12,857 bases of DNA from Planctomycetota bacterium. GTDB taxonomy: Bacteria; Planctomycetota; Planctomycetia; Pirellulales; UBA1268. Numbering within the stretch: the first letter of the stretch is position 1; every line of letters begins with the position of its first letter. Shown here one piece after another: positions 6,434 through 12,857 of the stretch. A model generated the notes under the pieces. It saw only the letters and a list, made by a program, of their open reading frames with translations, did no database searches and was not told the DNA's origin. The stretch covers positions 1 through 12,857 of the forward strand of contig QWPO01000128.1 in assembly GCA_003669255.1 (NCBI GenBank), given 5' to 3'. The translations under genes and the position numbers were made by a program.

Positions 6434-8772
6434 CGCGCCCCGTGATGCACCGCGACGGCCTCACTTTCCTCGTCGATCTCCGTGTCACCCAGTACAACGG
6501 GGATCGGGGAATCCCGGCCTACTCGCAGAGCATTGTTCGGCAGATCTGCCTCGACAATCCCGGCAACCGCTACGTTTTCCTCTGGAACGATCGGCTGCCG
6601 CAGCCCTCGTTCACCCGGGAGTTCGAGCAGTACGGAACGTGGGCGACCGATTCGGCATTGGCACGGGGGCACTTCGGCCGCATCGACGTGCTCTTCACCG
6701 CGTGCTTCTTCCTGCCCCTGCGCGGCGAGGGGGAAGACTACCTCTATCCACGGTGGCTTCAGGCCCACCAGCCGCATCGGCTCGGCATCGTCTACGACTT
6801 GATCCCATATCTCTTTCCCGATCGCTACCTGTCGCGGCGCGAAGGCCGCGAAAACTACCTGGCGGGCTTTCGCGTGATGCGGGAGTCGGATCGGTTGTTT
6901 GCCATCAGCCAGGCAACTCGGCACGACACCATCCGCCTGGCTGGCTTCGACCCCGGGCGAATCCGCTGCGTCTACGGTGACATCGACCATCGCAAGCGGG
7001 AGTTGATGGAGTCTCCGACCGATAGCGACCCTGCCGTCCTCGCTCGGTTCGGATTGCAAAAGCCCTATGCGGTCTACATCGGCGGAGACGACTGGCGAAA
7101 GAACATGGACGGCATGGTCTACGCCTTTGCCCACTTTCACGCCCGGTATCCCGATCGGCAGTTGGCGGTGATCTGCAAGCTCTCGCGGCAGCGGATCACC
7201 CACTATCAGCTGATGGCGGAGTCGCTGGGCATCCGTCCGGGGGCCATCGTGTTCACCGGCTACGTGTCTGGCGAGGATCTCGTTGCGATCACTCGGCAGG
7301 CGGAGCAGATGGCCTATCCGTCGCTCTATGAGGGCCTCGGGCTGCCGGTGCTCGAGGCCTACGGCTGCGGGGTTCCAGTCGTCGGCTCCCACTCCTCCTC
7401 GATCAAGGAACTGGTGATCCCGGAACTGACCTGCGACCCGAAGGAACCGCTCTCGATCGCCACGGCGATGGGGCGGCTGATCGAGGAGCCGAAGCTCCGC
7501 GAGTTGTCGCTCGCCCGCGGCCGCGAACTGCTGGCCACCCTCGGCTGGGAGCCGGCGGCGCGAGCTGTGATGGAGGAACTGACCGTCCGCCCTGCGGCCC
7601 GACCCGGCAGAGAGGTGGCCGTTGTCGGCGTGCTCCCACCAGCCCACACGGCAATCGCCAACTGCACGATCGATCACCTGCAGTCGAGCCGCTGGCGGAC
7701 CGACTTCTTCGATGCCAATCCGGGGCCGATACTCGCCGCCGACCAAACGCTCCTCGCCGGCAACCGCATCCTGCCCGTCGAAGTTCTTCTGCCCGCGCTT
7801 GCCTCGGGCGACCATGGCACCGTGGTCTTTGTGCTCGGCAACTCGGAACACCACGTCAAGGTGCTGCGGGCGGCCATGCAGACCAGGCTTGGCTGCCGCC
7901 AGCGGCGTCTGGCTTACCTTCACGAGGTCAATCTGAAGGTGCTGCTCCGTGCCCACCTCGGGGCCGATGCGGATGACCTGCCAGCTGGCGATTGCGACTC
8001 CGAGGAGCCCTGGATCCAGCGGACGCTCCAGAACGTACCCGAGATTGGGCAGAGCCTTCGCTTCCTCGCGGAGACCGCCCGCCTCGACGGGCTGATCGTC
8101 AACTCCGATGCCTGCCGGAGGCTGGTGCTGGCGGCGCTCGGCCCTCATGCCGCGCTGCCGATCGACGTGGCGTTTCTGCCGATCGTTGACGAGCATGCGG
8201 ATCGCAGCCATCTGCCTGCGGCCGAAGCCCCCCTGCATGTGGGCACGTTCGGCACCGGCGGCGACACGAAACAGTTTGATCTTCTGGCCCGTGCAATGGG
8301 CCTGCTGGCCCGCCGCCGGCGCGTGCGGCTTACGATCGCGGGCTGGTCCACGGCCCGCCACTGCCGCCGGCAGGGCGTCGCCTCGCTCTCGTTTGTCGAA
8401 GTCCACGACGGCCCCACTGACGAGCAGTTCACTGCGCTGATGCAGGAGGTCGACGTGGCGGTGCAGTTACGGATGCCAACCCACGGCGAATCATCTGCTG
8501 CCGTCACCAGGCTGATCGGCCTCGGCACACCGGTGGTGGTGACCGGCGAGGGAAGTTTCGCGGAACTGCCGGCGGCTCTCACCACCCCGGTGACTTCCGA
8601 CTGCTCTCCGGCTGACCTCGCAGCGGCCATCGAACTCGCGGCGGACCGGCAGCCCACCACGGGCGAGATCGCAGCGGCGGTTGCGCCGTTCTCTCCCGAG
8701 GCCCTTGCCGCCAGGCTGGCAACCATGTTCCGTGGCCCAGCGACCGGCCCCGCCCTGCGGATGCCCGCGTGA
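6430..8772 (+). CDS. Tandem glycosyltransferase (two GT-B units in one protein)
   Basis: A 780-residue cytosolic protein with two GT4-like units. Unit 1 (about 10-390) has an acceptor half ending near LFAISQATRHD, a donor half opening YIGGDDWRKN (Lys224), and the EX7E motif EGLGLPVLE with Glu301 and Glu309. Unit 2 (about 397-775) opens VAVVGVLPPAHTAIA, then VFVLGNSEHHVKVL, LDGLIVNSDACRRLV and VGTFG. Its EX7E region reads GESSAAVTRL, with Glu687 but Leu at 695 instead of the second Glu, then TPVVVTGEGSFAELP. This layout matches two-domain glycosyltransferases that add two linkages or polymerise a repeat. Unit 2 may have altered chemistry or a structural role, although loss of the second Glu is common in that subgroup as I recall it. 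The ATG overlaps the preceding stop (ATGA), indicating coupling. Donor sugars are unknown. The call as glycosyltransferase is firm; the role of unit 2 is inferred. Confidence 0.9.
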   Translation: MTRPVMHRDGLTFLVDLRVTQYNGDRGIPAYSQSIVRQICLDNPGNRYVFLWNDRLPQPSFTREFEQYGTWATDSALARGHFGRIDVLFTACFFLPLRGEGEDYLYPRWLQAHQPHRLGIVYDLIPYLFPDRYLSRREGRENYLAGFRVMRESDRLFAISQATRHDTIRLAGFDPGRIRCVYGDIDHRKRELMESPTDSDPAVLARFGLQKPYAVYIGGDDWRKNMDGMVYAFAHFHARYPDRQLAVICKLSRQRITHYQLMAESLGIRPGAIVFTGYVSGEDLVAITRQAEQMAYPSLYEGLGLPVLEAYGCGVPVVGSHSSSIKELVIPELTCDPKEPLSIATAMGRLIEEPKLRELSLARGRELLATLGWEPAARAVMEELTVRPAARPGREVAVVGVLPPAHTAIANCTIDHLQSSRWRTDFFDANPGPILAADQTLLAGNRILPVEVLLPALASGDHGTVVFVLGNSEHHVKVLRAAMQTRLGCRQRRLAYLHEVNLKVLLRAHLGADADDLPAGDCDSEEPWIQRTLQNVPEIGQSLRFLAETARLDGLIVNSDACRRLVLAALGPHAALPIDVAFLPIVDEHADRSHLPAAEAPLHVGTFGTGGDTKQFDLLARAMGLLARRRRVRLTIAGWSTARHCRRQGVASLSFVEVHDGPTDEQFTALMQEVDVAVQLRMPTHGESSAAVTRLIGLGTPVVVTGEGSFAELPAALTTPVTSDCSPADLAAAIELAADRQPTTGEIAAAVAPFSPEALAARLATMFRGPATGPALRMPA

Positions 8773-8804
8773 TCCCTGGGAGTCCGCGCGAGGCCGGAGG
8801 CGGG

Positions 8805-8810
8805 TAGGAT
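8805..8810 (+). promoter_or_regulatory. Possible -10 box for the PQQ-repeat gene
   Basis: TAGGAT (four of six TATAAT positions) lies 39 bases upstream of the ATG at 8850, in the only gap (77 bases) between this gene and the tandem glycosyltransferase gene. No -35 is recognisable in the GC-rich sequence before it. Confidence 0.25.
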
Positions 8811-8849
8811 GTCGGTGGTTTTCCGTCCCATACGAAGAAGGCGTTTGCC

Positions 8850-10100
8850 ATGACTCGCCCTGCTTTTGCGATTCGTGGTTCCACGCTCGTCGTGGGACTC
8901 ATGCTCCTGCTGTCGGCAGTCACTGCGGCCGATACCCCATGGCATCAGTGGCGGGGCCCCAACCGGGATGGCTTCGTCGCCGGCGCCGCCTGGCCCGATG
9001 GCCTCGACCAGTCGCGGCTCGAACGGTTGTGGCGGGTCGATCTTGGCCCGAGCTACTCGGGGCCCGTCGTTGCAGGCGACCTGGTGATCGTGACCGAAAC
9101 CCGTGACGCAAAGACCGAGCACGTGCGGGCGCTCGACCGCGCGACGGGGCAGGAGCGATGGCACGTCGAGTGGGAAGGCTCCATGAGCGTTCCCTTCTTT
9201 GCGGCCTCCAACGGCTCCTGGATTCGCTCCACCCCCTGCGTCGATGGCGACCGCGTGTACGTCGCCGGCATGCGCGACGTGCTCGTCTGTCTGGAGGCAG
9301 CGACCGGCAAGGAAATCTGGCGGGTCGACTTCACGAAGGCACTCGAAAGCCCGCTGCCGGCGTTCGGCTTCGTGTCGAGCCCGCTGGTGATCGGCGACCA
9401 TGTCTACGTTCAGGCCGGGTCGGGCTTCGTGAAGCTCGAGAAGGCAACCGGGAAGGTGGTCTGGCGGACGCTCGACGACGGCGGCGGCATGATGGGCAGC
9501 GCGTTCTCGTCGCCGTATCCGGCCACGATTGGCGGCGTGCCCCAGATCCTCGTGCAGACGCGAGAGGAACTCGCGGGCATCGATCCGGACAACGGCACCG
9601 TGCTCTGGAAGACATCGGTGGAGGCCTTCCGCGGCATGAACATCGTCACGCCCAGCGTGCACGACGGCCGCGTGTTCACCACCAGCTACGGCGGTGGCTC
9701 ATTCTTGTTCGCCATCGATCCTGCCAACACGCAAAAGCCCGTGGAGCAGGTCTGGCGAAACAAGATCCAGGGCTACATGTCGACGCCGATCGTGATGGGT
9801 GACCACGCCTACGTGCACCTCCGCAACCAGCGATTCGCCTGCCTCGACCTCGCCACGGGCAAGGAGGCTTGGATCACGAAGCCCTTCGGCCGTTACTGGA
9901 GCATGGTCGCCCAAGGCGACCGGATCCTGGCGCTCGACGAGACGGGCGAGGTGCGGCTCATCAAGGCCACGCCCGAGCAGTTCGAACTCCTCGGCGAGGC
10001 GAAGGTAGCAGCCGAGGAGAGCTGGGCCCACCTCGCGATCGAGGGCCAGGAACTCTACGTCCGCGACCTCGAGGGCCTCTCGGCCTACCGGTGGAAGTGA
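8850..10100 (+). CDS. Secreted PQQ-type beta-propeller protein (BamB-like fold)
   Basis: A 416-residue exported protein. Residues 1-26 form a signal peptide (hydrophobic STLVVGLMLLLSAVTA, likely cut at TAA-DT). The mature part opens with WHQWRGPNRDG, a planctomycete hallmark, and continues with repeated propeller blades of the PQQ_2 type. Recurring ATGxxxW units are the signature: RATGQERW, AATGKEIWRVD, KATGKVVWRT, NGTVLWKTS, LATGKEAWI. Each closes one blade. The fold usually serves protein-protein contact or, in quinoprotein dehydrogenases, PQQ binding; the catalytic residues of a dehydrogenase are not evident, so an enzymatic role is doubtful. It probably acts in the periplasm. The start has AGAAGG about nine bases upstream. 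It may be read from its own promoter or through from the glycan operon. Confidence 0.9.
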   Translation: MTRPAFAIRGSTLVVGLMLLLSAVTAADTPWHQWRGPNRDGFVAGAAWPDGLDQSRLERLWRVDLGPSYSGPVVAGDLVIVTETRDAKTEHVRALDRATGQERWHVEWEGSMSVPFFAASNGSWIRSTPCVDGDRVYVAGMRDVLVCLEAATGKEIWRVDFTKALESPLPAFGFVSSPLVIGDHVYVQAGSGFVKLEKATGKVVWRTLDDGGGMMGSAFSSPYPATIGGVPQILVQTREELAGIDPDNGTVLWKTSVEAFRGMNIVTPSVHDGRVFTTSYGGGSFLFAIDPANTQKPVEQVWRNKIQGYMSTPIVMGDHAYVHLRNQRFACLDLATGKEAWITKPFGRYWSMVAQGDRILALDETGEVRLIKATPEQFELLGEAKVAAEESWAHLAIEGQELYVRDLEGLSAYRWK

Positions 10101-10103
10101 GAC

Positions 10104-10132
10104 GGGTTACACGTGAACCCCGCGCGTCGGGG
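10104..10132 (+). terminator. Two adjacent hairpins after the PQQ-protein stop
   Basis: GGGTT (10104-10108) pairs with AACCC (10116-10120) across a 7-base loop, and CCCCG (10118-10122) pairs with CGGGG (10128-10132). The two share bases, so they are alternative folds. They start 4 bases past the stop codon. There is no T-tract, so intrinsic termination is uncertain. Confidence 0.3.
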
Positions 10133-10148
10133 CGAAGACGGTGAGTCA

Positions 10149-10382
10149 CACAGGTTGACAACCTGTGCTACGAGAGGCGTGCGAGGGGCTGCCCGTGCCC
10201 CGGGAGACGGCGTTGCTGACCAGCGCAGCCATGGATGGCGGAGCGCAGGCAGCATCGAGTGAGCGGAGCTCAGGAGGGCGGAGCGAACGTCCGGCGACGG
10301 GGCACGGGTAGCCCCGAGCCTCGTACAAACCGTAAAGACACACAGGTTGACAACCTGTGCTACGTGGACAACCCGTGCTACG
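10149..10382. repeat. Composite palindromic (REP/MITE-like) element
   Basis: Two identical 24-base copies of a sequence whose first 19 bases are a perfect palindrome (CACAGGTTG-a-CAACCTGTG) lie at 10149-10172 and 10341-10364. A third, partial copy (gacaacccgtgctacg) is at 10367-10382 with one mismatch to gacaacctgtgctacg. Between them are long inverted arms: 10185-10202 matches the reverse complement of 10298-10315 at 17 of 18 positions. TACGAG-type ends extend the pairing to about 10169 and 10325, with an indel. The 95-base core holds GCGGAGC three times (10238, 10263, 10278). No transposase gene is present, so it would depend on one elsewhere, such as a REP-associated tyrosine transposase. 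It could also act as a bidirectional terminator between the converging genes. Confidence 0.7.
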
Positions 10383-10390
10383 AGTGGCGG

Positions 10391-11194
10391 TCACCACTTG
10401 CGGTGTTCGAGCCGATCCACGAGCGTGGGCTTGCGGAGCACGATCAGCGGGTCGGTCTCCTCACGGGCCCAGGCGAAGCTCATCGGCTTGGCGAGGATCA
10501 TGCCTGCCACGAAGCCGGCGATGTGGGCCGAGTAGGCCACGCCACCACCGCCTCCCTGATCCACGAATCCGCTGACGAGCTGGAACAGGAACCAGATGCC
10601 GACGGCGATGTAGCCCGGCACGTCGACCATCATCCGCAGCAGGATCACGCTCACCCGCCGATGCGGATGGAGCACGAGGTAGGCGCCGAGCACGCCGGAG
10701 ATCGCGCCTGAGGCGCCGAGGCAGGGCGTGAGCGACGCCTCGCCGGAGGCGTTGAGCGCGACGAAGGTGAGCGAGGCGATGATGCCCGTCGCCAGGTAGA
10801 AGAGCAGGTATTTCAGGTGGCCCATATCGTCTTCGATGTTGTCGCCGAAGATCCACAGGAACCACATGTTGCCGAGGAGGTGCATGATGCTGCCGTGCAT
10901 GAAGATCGCCGTGAGCAGCGTCATCCACGGCGGAACCGGCGTCTCCATGAGCCCCGGATCGGTGACCTGAATGTCGCCCTGGGGGGTGTGGATCGTCTTG
11001 AGCGAAGGTTCGGTGACGATGTCCTGCCCGGTGAGGATCTCCTTCGGCACCTGCACGTAGGCCATCGTGAAGGCCTCGTTGGCCCCCATGCCCTGGAGGA
11101 CCACGAACACAAACACGTTTGCCGCAATCAACGCGATCGTCACGAACGGAAATGTCCGGCGGTCGGAGTTGTCGTCACCGACGGGAAAAACCAT
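10391..11194 (-). CDS. Rhomboid-family intramembrane serine protease
   Basis: A 267-residue polytopic membrane protein. After a first membrane helix (about 16-34) and a soluble loop comes WMTLLTAIFMHGSIMHLLGNMW, the rhomboid helix 2 region (with His105 and Asn109 as likely oxyanion contacts), followed by the loop motif WFLWIFGDNIED. The catalytic Ser162 sits in GASG (160-163) and the catalytic His224 in AYSAHIAGF, giving the Ser-His dyad. Six membrane segments are expected. Rhomboids cut membrane proteins within the bilayer; the substrate is unknown. I chose the ATG at 11194 because MVFPVGDDNSDRR leads directly into helix 1. In-frame starts further upstream (11260, 11521) would run into or over the divergent subtilase gene. 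No strong Shine-Dalgarno is seen, so the start is moderately certain. The C-terminus stays cytosolic. Confidence 0.93.
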   Translation of the reverse strand: MVFPVGDDNSDRRTFPFVTIALIAANVFVFVVLQGMGANEAFTMAYVQVPKEILTGQDIVTEPSLKTIHTPQGDIQVTDPGLMETPVPPWMTLLTAIFMHGSIMHLLGNMWFLWIFGDNIEDDMGHLKYLLFYLATGIIASLTFVALNASGEASLTPCLGASGAISGVLGAYLVLHPHRRVSVILLRMMVDVPGYIAVGIWFLFQLVSGFVDQGGGGGVAYSAHIAGFVAGMILAKPMSFAWAREETDPLIVLRKPTLVDRLEHRKW

Positions 11195-11292
11195 GGCTGT
11201 CGCCGCCCCGGGAGGAGGACTGGATGAACTGATGCCGATGGAAGGATATCCAGGGGCCATGGTTCCCGCGAACCCACACCTTACAGACTGCC
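11195..11292. promoter_or_regulatory. Divergent promoter region between the rhomboid and subtilase genes
   Basis: 98 bases that must hold both promoters. GGTTC-ccgc-GAACC (11261-11274) is a perfect 5-bp inverted repeat that could be an operator or leader hairpin. On the minus strand TATCCT, within gGATATCC, lies near 11245 and is a weak -10 candidate for the rhomboid gene. Nothing stronger is visible, and neither start codon has a clear Shine-Dalgarno. Confidence 0.3.
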
Positions 11293-12857
11293 ATGCAACA
11301 CCGCTCATCCCGGGCCCAACGCCGCCGCACGCCCCCGCTGCGGATCGACTGCGAGCGGCTCGAGCCGCGGAGGTGCCTGGCCGCCGCGACTGGCGGCACC
11401 CAGCGGATCGACTGGCACGGCCAGCAGGTCGAAGCCCGCTGCGGAGCCTGGGTCGTCCGCACCGAGCGGCCACTGGCAGCTGCCGACCTTGCCGGTGGCC
11501 TCGGCTGGCGAACGACCCCACTGGGCGATGGCTGCGAACTGCTCATTGCCCCCGGCGTTTCCGCCGACGGCATTAACGCGTGGGCAGGCCGTACGCACGC
11601 GATCGTGTCGATCGAGCCCGACCGCGCCCTCTCGACCCTGGCGATCCCCAACGACGCCTCGTTCGGCACGCTCTGGGGCCTGAACAACTCAGGGCAGTCG
11701 CCGGGCGTCAGCAACTCCGACATCAACGCCACCGAGGCCTGGGAAATCACCACGGGTTCACGGAGTGTGGTCGTGGCCGTGATCGACAGCGGCGTCGACT
11801 ACACGCATCCGGATATCGCCGCCAACGTCTGGAAGAATCCTCGCGAGGTCGCCGGCGATGGGATCGACAATGACGCCAACGGGTTTGTTGACGACGTCCG
11901 TGGCTGGGACTTCGCCAATGGCGACGCCGACCCGATGGATGACGATGGCCACGGCACGCACGTGTCGGGCACGATCGGTGCGGTGGGCAACAATGCCATC
12001 GGTGTGACCGGTGTGAACTGGCAGGTCTCGATCATGGGGCTCAAGTTCCTCGATGCCGAGGGGAATGGCTACACCAGCAACGCCGTCGCTGCCGTGACCC
12101 ACGCCACGCGAATGCGCCGCGATTTCGGGGTGAACGTGGTGGCCATCAATGCCAGCTGGGGAGGCGAAACACGGTCGTCCGCGCTTGCCGACGCGATCGC
12201 TGCCGCTGGCCGGGCGGGCATCCTGTTCGTGACGGCGGCCGGCAACGAGTCATCCAACAACGACCGCGTCGCCTCCTATCCGGCGAACCAGGCTGACGAC
12301 GCCGTGATCGCGGTCGCCGCCACGAACCGTTCCAACCGGCTCACGGCGTTTTCCAACTATGGATCCAAGACCGTCGACCTCGCTGCCCCGGGCGCGGCAA
12401 TCCTCTCAACGGTGCCGGGGGGTGGCTATGCCAGCTTCAGCGGCACATCGATGGCCACGCCATACGTGACTGGCACGGTCGCACTCATGGCGGCAGCGAA
12501 TCCCAGGGCGACGGCGGCGGAGATTCGGTCAGCACTCTTCTCGACCGTCAAGCCGGTCGCTGCCCTCTCGGGCAAGGTGGCCACGGGCGGTCTGCTCGAT
12601 GCGGCCGCGGCCGTGCGGGCGATCACAAAGCCGGCGCCGGCGCCGACGCCGGGGCGTGCGGTCATCACCCTCCGGCAAGACGCCGGCGACACGCTGCCGC
12701 GTGCCCAGTCGGTGGTGGCGACGACGGGAAGCGTCACGCTCGCGAGCACGATCGGCGATGGACGGCGCGGCCGTCGCGACGTCGATCTCTTTCACCTGAA
12801 CCTCGTCGCCGGGCAGCAGCTTACGATCGATGTGGCGGCCCGATCACTGGCCACCCC
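11293..12857 (+). CDS. Secreted subtilisin-family (S8) serine protease with LEPR motif and PPC domain, cut by window edge
   Basis: An open frame of 521 codons runs off the right edge. The basic N-terminus carries ERLEPRRCLAA (LEPR at 23-26), a variant of the planctomycete LEPR-xLL motif found at the start of large exported proteins. An inhibitor-like propeptide region (about 35-125) follows. The S8 catalytic domain (about 130-445) has Asp165 in VIDSGVDYTHPD, His220 in DDGHGTHVSG, oxyanion Asn318 in AAGNES and Ser386 in FSGTSMATPYVTG, so the triad is complete. A DNDANG calcium-type loop (192-197) lies between Asp and His. After a KPAPAPTPG linker (446-454) a bacterial pre-peptidase C-terminal (PPC-like) domain begins (DVDLFHLNL, GQQLTIDVAA). 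The ATG at 11293 is the only start after an in-frame stop at 11230; it has no Shine-Dalgarno. The protein probably acts outside the cytoplasm. More domains are likely downstream. Confidence 0.93.
   Translation, partial: MQHRSSRAQRRRTPPLRIDCERLEPRRCLAAATGGTQRIDWHGQQVEARCGAWVVRTERPLAAADLAGGLGWRTTPLGDGCELLIAPGVSADGINAWAGRTHAIVSIEPDRALSTLAIPNDASFGTLWGLNNSGQSPGVSNSDINATEAWEITTGSRSVVVAVIDSGVDYTHPDIAANVWKNPREVAGDGIDNDANGFVDDVRGWDFANGDADPMDDDGHGTHVSGTIGAVGNNAIGVTGVNWQVSIMGLKFLDAEGNGYTSNAVAAVTHATRMRRDFGVNVVAINASWGGETRSSALADAIAAAGRAGILFVTAAGNESSNNDRVASYPANQADDAVIAVAATNRSNRLTAFSNYGSKTVDLAAPGAAILSTVPGGGYASFSGTSMATPYVTGTVALMAAANPRATAAEIRSALFSTVKPVAALSGKVATGGLLDAAAAVRAITKPAPAPTPGRAVITLRQDAGDTLPRAQSVVATTGSVTLASTIGDGRRGRRDVDLFHLNLVAGQQLTIDVAARSLAT

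Larger units (their letters stand above)
10101..10390. other. Convergent intergenic region with a composite palindromic repeat
   Basis: 290 bases between two genes that converge (PQQ protein from the left, rhomboid from the right). It contains two small hairpins next to the PQQ stop and a structured repeat element from 10149 to 10382, both listed separately. ORFs that cross it are low-complexity by-products of the repeat. I see no gene here. Confidence 0.6.

Noticed and set aside
6355..8406. 683-codon minus-strand ORF opposite the tandem glycosyltransferase gene
   Set aside because: It is the antisense shadow of a well-supported gene. Its translation is rich in Arg, Gly, Glu and Asp with no family motif, as expected when the third-position GC bias of the plus-strand gene removes stops from the opposite strand.
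8145..9662. 505-codon minus-strand ORF spanning the end of the glycosyltransferase gene and the PQQ gene
   Set aside because: It crosses two plus-strand genes with clear motifs and shows no domain of its own. GC-rich antisense by-product.
10149..10382. CRISPR array
   Set aside because: There are only two full copies and one partial copy, with unequal spacing (192 and 26 bases between copy starts) and related sequence between them. No cas genes are nearby.
10235..10711. 158-codon plus-strand ORF running from the palindromic repeat into the rhomboid gene
   Set aside because: Its first part is translated repeat sequence and the rest is antisense to the rhomboid gene.

Overview
The window looks like chromosomal DNA of a planctomycete (Planctomycetota, probably a Pirellulales-type lineage). 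I infer this from the gene set: a PEP-CTERM protein, a secreted DUF1080 protein, a PQQ-repeat protein opening with a WRGPNRDG motif, a subtilase with an N-terminal LEPR-type motif, a protein of 23-residue leucine-rich repeats, and palindromic intergenic repeats. The DNA is GC-rich, and several genes lack a clear Shine-Dalgarno sequence. No rRNA, tRNA, CRISPR array, transposase or phage gene was seen.

Layout. Bases 1-3783 are all minus strand: the start of a short-chain dehydrogenase/reductase (cut by the left edge), a 334-base gap with a hairpin and one doubtful small ORF, an LRR protein, a PEP-CTERM protein 30 bases upstream of it, a 443-base gap, and a secreted DUF1080 (3-keto-disaccharide hydrolase family) protein. 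Bases 3952-8772 are plus strand and form a glycan-assembly block. It holds a GT4-type glycosyltransferase, then (after a hairpin and a possible new promoter) a tight set of SAM methyltransferase, 81-residue coiled-coil protein and 780-residue tandem glycosyltransferase, joined by a 1-base gap and an ATGA overlap. Next is a secreted PQQ-type beta-propeller protein (8850-10100). A convergent gap (10101-10390) carries a composite palindromic repeat. The right end has a minus-strand rhomboid protease and, divergently, a large secreted subtilisin-family protease cut by the right edge.

How the parts may work together. The central block probably builds and modifies a cell-surface polysaccharide or glycolipid: two glycosyltransferase genes supply up to three GT-B units, and the methyltransferase probably modifies or caps sugars. 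The order methyltransferase, coiled coil, double glycosyltransferase recalls, as an inference only, the WbdD/WbdA pair of E. coli O8/O9a, where a methylating, coiled-coil protein sets chain length for a two-domain polymerase. Here the methyltransferase and coiled coil would be separate small proteins, and no kinase or ABC transporter gene is visible. The other genes (PEP-CTERM, DUF1080, PQQ, rhomboid, subtilase) are typical secreted or membrane proteins with no obvious common pathway.
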